A program made the translations under genes and the position numbers. The notes below the pieces were generated by a model. It worked only from the letters and a program-made list of their open reading frames with translations, did no database searches and had not been told where the DNA came from. A stretch of DNA of 64,000 nucleotides from Planotetraspora mira (GTDB lineage: Bacteria > Actinomycetota > Actinomycetes > Streptosporangiales > Streptosporangiaceae). Of this stretch, positions 59,074 through 64,000 are shown one piece after another; position 1 is the stretch's first letter, and each line of letters begins with the position of its first letter. The stretch spans positions 158,975 through 222,974 of the forward strand of contig NZ_BOOO01000036.1 of assembly GCF_016863275.1 (NCBI RefSeq), in the 5' to 3' direction.

Positions 59074-60226
59074 CCTCATCAGGCGGATCGAGGCGGCGAC
59101 TCCGCCCGGCCGCGACCGCGCCGTCGACGCGCTGCGAGCCCTCGCCATCCTCGGCGTGGTGCTCGGCCACTGGCTGGTGACTGCCCTGGTCGAGGACAGC
59201 GGGACGGTGCACGCCGCCAGCCCGCTCAGATACCTGCCCCGGCTCGCCCCGGTTTCCTGGCTGTTCCAGACGCTGGCGGTCTTCTTCCTGGTGGGTGGGC
59301 TGGTGGCGGCGAAGAGTCATGCCTCGGCCCGCGCTCATGGCGCGAGATACGGGCAGTGGCTCGGAGCGCGAATGGGCCGGTTGTTCAGGCCGGTCGTCGC
59401 CGTGCTGATCGTGTGGAGCGTGGCGGTGGTCGCGATGCTGGCCTTCGGAGCCGGCCTGGAGACCGTACGGGCGCTGGTCAAACTGGTGGTGTCCCCGCTG
59501 TGGTTCCTGCTGGTGTTCGCGGTGCTGACGGCGGCGACCCCGCTGGCCGCCAGGCTGCACCCGATCTGGCCGCTCCTGGCCGTCGCGCTCGCCGACGTGG
59601 TCCGGTACGGCCTCGGCGGACCCGCCGGCATCGGCTGGATCAACGTGGTGGCCGGGTGGCTGGTGCCGTACTGCCTCGGCGCGGCCTGGGCTCGCGGCGA
59701 CCTGCGGAGCCGTGCGACCGGGTGGGCCTTGTTGATCGGCGGCGTGGCCGCCGCCACCGGACTCGTCGTGTGGGCGGGCTACCCGGCGGCGATGGTCGGT
59801 GTGCCGGGCGCCGCCGTCTCGAACCTCGATCCGCCCACTCTCGCGGTCGTCGCGTTCGGGCTCGCCCAGTGCGGGGCGGTCCTGCTGCTCCTCGGCCCAC
59901 TGCGCCGGGCGCTAAGGCGGCCCGCCACCTGGACGGCGGTGGCGTTGGTCAACCTCTCCGCGATGACGATCTTCCTGTGGCACCAGACCGCGATGATCGC
60001 GGTCACCGCGATCGGCCTGCTCACCGGGCCGCTGCCCGGGCTGCACACCGTCCCCGACGGCAGGGGCTGGGTGCTCGCCCGGCTGGCCTGGCTGCCCGCG
60101 TTCGCGCTGGCGCTCCTGGTCTGCCTGGCCGCGTTCCGCGTCCACGAGCAGCGACAGCCCGACGGGCGCGACCATGCCGGGACGGAGCGCTCGCCCCGCG
60201 AGTCACCTGTTGCGCGGGGTGCCTGA
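59066..60226 (+). CDS. Membrane acyltransferase (acyltransferase-3 family)
   Basis: The 386-residue protein has about ten transmembrane helices and the family signature RAVDALRALAILGVVLGHW with the catalytic-type His, plus FFLVGG and FLWHQT. It may O-acylate a sugar, lipid or small molecule at the membrane. It is translationally coupled to the secreted hydrolase, so the two may add and remove acyl groups from the same substrate (inference). Confidence 0.85.
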   Translation: MRDLIRRIEAATPPGRDRAVDALRALAILGVVLGHWLVTALVEDSGTVHAASPLRYLPRLAPVSWLFQTLAVFFLVGGLVAAKSHASARAHGARYGQWLGARMGRLFRPVVAVLIVWSVAVVAMLAFGAGLETVRALVKLVVSPLWFLLVFAVLTAATPLAARLHPIWPLLAVALADVVRYGLGGPAGIGWINVVAGWLVPYCLGAAWARGDLRSRATGWALLIGGVAAATGLVVWAGYPAAMVGVPGAAVSNLDPPTLAVVAFGLAQCGAVLLLLGPLRRALRRPATWTAVALVNLSAMTIFLWHQTAMIAVTAIGLLTGPLPGLHTVPDGRGWVLARLAWLPAFALALLVCLAAFRVHEQRQPDGRDHAGTERSPRESPVARGA

Positions 60227-60258
60227 CGTGTCTACGGGGGTCCGGAACTTGAGGACAC

Positions 60259-61734
60259 TCAACCGTTCCCACGGGCGTGCACACGGGTGCCGCGTGACGG
60301 GCCCGCCGTGGCGCCGGCGTCCAGGCCTTCGAACAACGCCGCGGCCCGCGCGGCGGTGTCCGAGGCCCAGCGGCCGGTGCCGAGCAGCCCCAGGACCAGG
60401 ATGCCGACGCCGAGCCCGACCACCAGCCACCACACGTCGTGCTCCGCGCCGGTGAACGCCGTCCCGCCGCGGGACGCGGCCGATCCCACGATCGTCCCGG
60501 CGATCGCGACCCCCAGGGTGGTGCCGGTCTGCCGGCCGGCGGAGGCCACCGAGGCGGCCACCCCGGCCATCGAGGCGGGCATTCCGGATATCGCCGAGTT
60601 GGTGATCGGCGGGTTGACGGTGCCCTGTGCGACGCCGAACAGCAGATACATCGCGAGCACGGCCGGTAGCGGGGTGGCCGGTCCGAGCCAGATCGACACG
60701 CCGCCGCCCAGCGCCAGCGCGACCCCGGAGACCACCAGCGGCAGCCGCGGACCGCGCGTGCCGACGAGCCGGCCGGTGAGCGGGGCGAGCACCACGATCA
60801 GTGCCCCGACCGGAAGTAGGCACAGCCCGGCCGTCAGCGCCGACATGCCGCGCACGTTCTGCAGGTACAGGGTGGTCACGAACAGAAACGCGCCGAACCC
60901 GCACAAGGCGAAGAGCGCCGTCAGGATCGCCGAGGTGAACGGCACGCTGCGGAACAGACGCAGCTCCAGCAGCGGGTCGGCACGGCGTGGTTCGTAGCCG
61001 AGGATGCCCAGCACGCCGAGCACGGCGACGGCGAGCAGGCCGAGGGTGACCGGCGAGGTCCAGCCCGCCCCGCCGGACTCGATGATCGGGTAGACGACGC
61101 CGCCCAGCACCAGGACCACCAGGGTCTGGCCCACCGGGTCGAACCGGCGCGCCCGGGCGGCACGGGACTCCGGCACGAACAGCGCGGTGCACACGATCGC
61201 GGCGGCCACGATCGGCACGTTGATCAAGAAGATGGAGCGCCAGCCGAAACCGTCGACCAGGGCGCCGCCGAGGATCGGACCCAACCCCAGTGACAGGCCG
61301 GACGTCGCGCCGAACACGCCGATGGCCCTGGCCCGCTCGGCCCGGTCGGGGAACGTGGTGGCGATGATCGCCATCGCCACCGGATTGAGCATCGTGCCGC
61401 CGACGGCCTGCAGAACACGTGCCGCGATCAGCCAACCGATGCCCGGCGCCAGGCTGCACAGCAGCGAGCCGAGCCCGAAGGCGGCGAGGCCGATCTGGAA
61501 GATCCGCCGACGGCCGACCCGGTCGGCGGTGGACCCGGCCAGCAACAGGAGACAGGCCAGCACCAGGGTGTACGCGTCGACCGTCCACTGCAGACCGGAC
61601 ACCGAGGCGTGCAGGTCCCGGCGAATCGCCGGCAGTGCGACGTTGACGATGGAGATGTCCATCACCACGACCACCATGCTGGCGCAGCAGATCGCGAGCA
61701 CCAGGAATCGGCGGCGTTGGCTGAGTTCGGGCAT
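60259..61734 (-). CDS. MFS drug exporter of the DHA2 (14-helix) family
   Basis: The 491-residue protein has 14 hydrophobic segments, the DHA2 motif MDISIVNVALPAIRRDL in helix 1, motif A GSTADRVGRRRIFQ after helix 2 and motif C ATSGLSLGLGPILGGAL in helix 5. It exports drugs by proton antiport. Divergent from a MerR gene, 80 bases away, which is its likely regulator; GTCAGT/ACTGAC arms (61766-61771 and 61788-61793) lie between them. Confidence 0.92.
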   Translation of the reverse strand: MPELSQRRRFLVLAICCASMVVVVMDISIVNVALPAIRRDLHASVSGLQWTVDAYTLVLACLLLLAGSTADRVGRRRIFQIGLAAFGLGSLLCSLAPGIGWLIAARVLQAVGGTMLNPVAMAIIATTFPDRAERARAIGVFGATSGLSLGLGPILGGALVDGFGWRSIFLINVPIVAAAIVCTALFVPESRAARARRFDPVGQTLVVLVLGGVVYPIIESGGAGWTSPVTLGLLAVAVLGVLGILGYEPRRADPLLELRLFRSVPFTSAILTALFALCGFGAFLFVTTLYLQNVRGMSALTAGLCLLPVGALIVVLAPLTGRLVGTRGPRLPLVVSGVALALGGGVSIWLGPATPLPAVLAMYLLFGVAQGTVNPPITNSAISGMPASMAGVAASVASAGRQTGTTLGVAIAGTIVGSAASRGGTAFTGAEHDVWWLVVGLGVGILVLGLLGTGRWASDTAARAAALFEGLDAGATAGPSRGTRVHARGNG

Positions 61735-61814
61735 GCGGGGTCCAATCGGCGGGCTGTTGAGGATCGTCAGTGAGGGTTTTCTCGGCGACTGACCACGACG
61801 CTAGGATTTAGAGC

Positions 61815-62276
61815 GTGCTCGAAGTCAACCCGCCGCCGGTGTCCGGGCTCGTTCCCTCCATCCCCCAGTCGGGCCTGAGCATCGCCGAGGCCGCTCGCCG
61901 CACCGGCGTCAGCGCGCACACCCTGCGCTACTACGAACGCGCCGGCCTGGTCATCACCGACGTCGACCGCACCCATGGCGGCCGGCGGCGCTACCGGCAG
62001 CAAGACTTGAACTGGATCACCGTCTGCACCAAACTGCGGGCCACAGGCATGCCCATCAAGACCATTCGGCGCTATGCCGAACTCGTATCCGCCGGCCCCG
62101 GCAACGAGCAGGAACGACTTGCCCTCATGGAGGCCCACCGCGCCGACGTGACCGCCAAGCTCGCTGAGATACAGGAGAACCTCAAGGTCATCGACCGCAA
62201 GATCGGCGTCTACCGAGGCCGGCTCGCCGCCGGTGACGCCGACCGACTGTGGGCGCCGACCGCCGACACCAACTGA
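61815..62276 (+). CDS. MerR family regulator
   Basis: The 153-residue protein has the MerR HTH (LSIAEAARRTGVSAHTLRYY, GLVITDVDRTHGGRRRY) and a C-terminal dimerising coiled coil (about 110-140, with NLKVIDRKIGVYRGRL). No CxxC metal site is present, so it probably senses an organic compound. GTG 61815 is the start. Confidence 0.92.
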   Translation: MLEVNPPPVSGLVPSIPQSGLSIAEAARRTGVSAHTLRYYERAGLVITDVDRTHGGRRRYRQQDLNWITVCTKLRATGMPIKTIRRYAELVSAGPGNEQERLALMEAHRADVTAKLAEIQENLKVIDRKIGVYRGRLAAGDADRLWAPTADTN

Positions 62277-62378
62277 AGTGAGCTGAGCCGGTCCGGATCC
62301 AGCGATCCGGCGCACCCAGATCGCATCGGCGCAGCTACCGACGAGTCCCCTTCGCCTCAGCCGTGGGAGACCTGCGCC

Positions 62379-63572
62379 TTACCCGTGGTCGCGCAGACGC
62401 AACTCGGCGGTGATCGCCCGCTCGCGCAGCTCGGCCGCCTCCGCTCTGGTGGTCTCGAGTTGGGCGCGCAGGTCCACCAGCCGTGACCGCTCCAATTCGA
62501 GCTCGGCCGCGATCCGCTCCCGCTGAGCGCCTGCCGCACGAACCTCACCGGCCCGGCGCTCCAGCTCGCCGGCCGCCTCCTCCACGCGTGCGGCAGAGTG
62601 TGCCGCCTCGGCGGCGGCTCGGCCGGCGTCCGCCACGGCAACCGCCCGCGCCGCCTCGGCCGCCTCCGCGCGGCTCAGTGCCTGGTCACGTTGTGCCTCC
62701 GCCACCGCGACGGCGCGGTCTCGCTCGGCCTCGGCCCGGGAGACCGCGCGGTCACGTTCGGCCTCCGCCGCCTGAGCGCGGGCGAGGGACGCCGCGCTCG
62801 CCTGCTCGGCCTCACGCCGGGCCCGCTGTGCCAGTTCGCCCTCTTTCCGCGCGCTCGCGGCGTCCGCCTGCGCCCGCTCCCGTTCCTTGCGCTCCTGTAC
62901 GGTTTGCGCCTCCGCCTGCCGTACGTCAGCGGTCGCCTTCTCGATCCGCTCGGCGAGTTCCCTTGCGGCCTGATCGCGGGCGGCCTCCGCGCCATCGGCT
63001 CTGCGGTGAGCGTCCTCGGCCTCCTGCCTGGCCCGCCGTTCGGTGCCCGCCGCCTCCCGGAGCGCGGCGAGCGCCTGTTCCCTGGCGGTCTCGGCGTCGG
63101 CGAACGCACCGTCCCGTTCGGTGTGGGCCTCCTCGGCCCGGACCCGGGCCTCCTCCGTCTCGCGCCTGGCCTCGTCCGCGGCCTCGCGTGCCATGCGCAC
63201 CTGTGCCAGCGCCTGCTCGCGCTCGGTATGCGCGATCGCCACCCGGGTGTGGGCCTCGGCCTGCACAGCGCTGAGCTTGGCCTCCACGCCGGCCGGGCTC
63301 AGCTCTTCGGACAGAACCTGTGCGAGAGGCGCGATGGCCGCCGCGAGCCCCTTCTCCATCCGGTCGTAGAGATCCTCGACACGGGCGAGGGCGCCGTCGA
63401 GACCCGGTGTCCCGCGGCGTACCTCACGCCGGCGCTTGGCCGCGGCCTGACAGTCGCCGTCGGGACAGTACTCCTTGGGTCTCCCCCGCCCCGTTCTCTG
63501 CTCGATGGCGGTGCCGCAGTGCTTGCACGCGGTCGTTGCGGGAGCGGGCGCGGGGGTCGTCACGGGGCCCAA
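62379..63572 (-). CDS. Zinc-finger and long coiled-coil protein
   Basis: The 397-residue protein has an N-terminal zinc finger (ACKHCGTAIEQ...EYCPDGDC, four Cys in residues 16-41) with a basic stretch (AAAKRRREVRR) and then a very long coiled coil (about 55-395) rich in Ala, Glu, Arg and Asp, with repeats such as AEAERDRAVSRAEAERDRAV. The layout recalls KfrA-type or SMC-hinge-like DNA-binding structural proteins, but no family can be named. It stands alone, with no partner overlapping. Confidence 0.75.
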   Translation of the reverse strand: MGPVTTPAPAPATTACKHCGTAIEQRTGRGRPKEYCPDGDCQAAAKRRREVRRGTPGLDGALARVEDLYDRMEKGLAAAIAPLAQVLSEELSPAGVEAKLSAVQAEAHTRVAIAHTEREQALAQVRMAREAADEARRETEEARVRAEEAHTERDGAFADAETAREQALAALREAAGTERRARQEAEDAHRRADGAEAARDQAARELAERIEKATADVRQAEAQTVQERKERERAQADAASARKEGELAQRARREAEQASAASLARAQAAEAERDRAVSRAEAERDRAVAVAEAQRDQALSRAEAAEAARAVAVADAGRAAAEAAHSAARVEEAAGELERRAGEVRAAGAQRERIAAELELERSRLVDLRAQLETTRAEAAELRERAITAELRLRDHG

Positions 63573-63715
63573 ATCTAGCGACTTTCTGAATTTCTGGAAA
63601 TAGAAATCCAGAAACGAAGATCCGTTGCTCGGGTCAGATGACCATCACTTGGGAGATGTTCAATTCTCGCAAGTTATCGTCCTGAGACCTTCTCCTCGTA
63701 GATCGGCTGCCCAAG

Positions 63716-63881
63716 TGCGAACTGCCATGAAGTTGTAAAGCTGCGAACTGCCACGTAGTTGTCCTGCGGTTTTGCCACATGGTGTCAGTGGGTTTGCCAC
63801 TAGGTGTCAGCAAGTGTTGAGCGCAGCCGTTCTGACAGTGGAAACGCAGGGTTTTGTCAGTAGGCGCAGAGTTTTGTCAGT
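63716..63881. repeat. Cluster of short direct repeats at the right edge
   Basis: TGCGAACTGCCA occurs at 63716-63727 and 63742-63753; TTTGCCAC and GGTGTCAG occur together at 63771-63788 and 63793-63810 (22 bp apart); GTTTTGTCAGT occurs at 63851-63861 and 63871-63881 (20 bp apart). A CTGACAGTGG near 63832 is inverted. Such sets of short terminal repeats resemble transposase-binding ends of IS21-like elements (recalled pattern). The stretch from 63573 to 63715 shows no gene. Confidence 0.6.
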
Positions 63882-63983
63882 GACTCCATGCAGCGCTTCC
63901 CGACGAATCTGCAGGTCAGGCCACTTGCCCGGCTGGGAGCCTTCATATGATGGTCGGCTCGACTGGTGATGGGGAGCCAAGGC

Positions 63984-64000
63984 CGTGCGACCGCACCTAG
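63984..64000 (+). CDS. Start of a gene leaving the window (tentative)
   Basis: A GTG at 63984 has GGGGAG about 7 bases upstream, and TATGAT (63943-63948) could be its -10 box. Only five codons lie in the window, so product and reality of the gene cannot be judged. Confidence 0.25.

Noticed and set aside
61766..61793. MerR operator
   Set aside because: GTCAGT/ACTGAC arms are only 6 bp with a 16-base spacer, and I could not place -35 and -10 boxes in the typical MerR arrangement; mentioned only in the MFS entry.

Overview
The window is very GC-rich, uses GTG/TTG starts freely, packs genes with 4-base GTGA/ATGA overlaps, and encodes typical actinomycete families (LAL-type LuxR regulator, LuxR/NarL two-component pairs, DUF5937/ArsR regulators, Rv2578c-like radical SAM protein, lipoprotein L,D-transpeptidase, a c-di-AMP riboswitch before a cell-wall hydrolase). 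It is a filamentous actinobacterial chromosome; the gene set resembles Streptosporangiales, but no genus can be named from the sequence alone. No tRNA, rRNA, CRISPR-cas or complete insertion sequence was seen.

Left edge (1-8.3 kb): a tyrosine recombinase, then a repeat-rich noncoding island around a small membrane protein with two L7/L12-like repeats. The island holds arrays of a 12-bp motif (consensus GTGCATGATCAC) placed every 53 bp, partly as inverted copies; another array lies at 29.9-30.1 kb. Next come a membrane-anchored TRAFAC-type GTPase with a single-pass membrane partner, a kinase-like phosphotransferase and a LAL regulator, with matching TGAGTA/TACTCA inverted repeats at the two control regions.

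8.4-20.7 kb is the centrepiece: one long minus-strand operon for an uptake [NiFe] hydrogenase of the high-affinity group 1h (formerly group 5) type. Reading with transcription (right to left) it encodes SIS protein, HypC-like protein, SIS protein, HhyS, HhyL, a NifU-type protein, DUF5947-like and DUF6084-like accessory proteins, a large accessory protein with a collagen-like segment, maturation endopeptidase, a 34-residue membrane peptide, HypA, HypC, HypD and HypE. Such enzymes oxidise trace atmospheric H2 and feed electrons to respiration during persistence. HypB and HypF are not in the window.

20.9-46.4 kb is a mixed chromosomal region: small regulator/target pairs (TetR with an NTF2-like protein, TetR with an SMR pump, ArsR with an SRPBCC protein), a DrrAB-like ABC exporter with two permeases, VOC/glyoxalase proteins, GNAT, PhyH-type dioxygenase, L,D-transpeptidase, P450, RecD2 helicase, and an ABC transporter plus two-component operon whose permease gene carries a frameshift in a run of five G.

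46.4-64 kb: a c-di-AMP riboswitch controlling a secreted CHAP hydrolase, a second ArsR/SRPBCC pair, an HTH/Clp-N pair, a serine hydrolase cut off from its signal peptide by an apparent frameshift, an ECF sigma factor coupled to an FtsX-ectodomain protein, a second two-component system, an alpha/beta hydrolase with an acyltransferase, a DHA2 exporter divergent from a MerR regulator, and a zinc-finger coiled-coil protein. Decayed pieces of an ADP-ribosylglycohydrolase and a GNAT gene also occur. The right edge carries short direct repeats of the kind seen at transposon ends, and the start of a gene that leaves the window.
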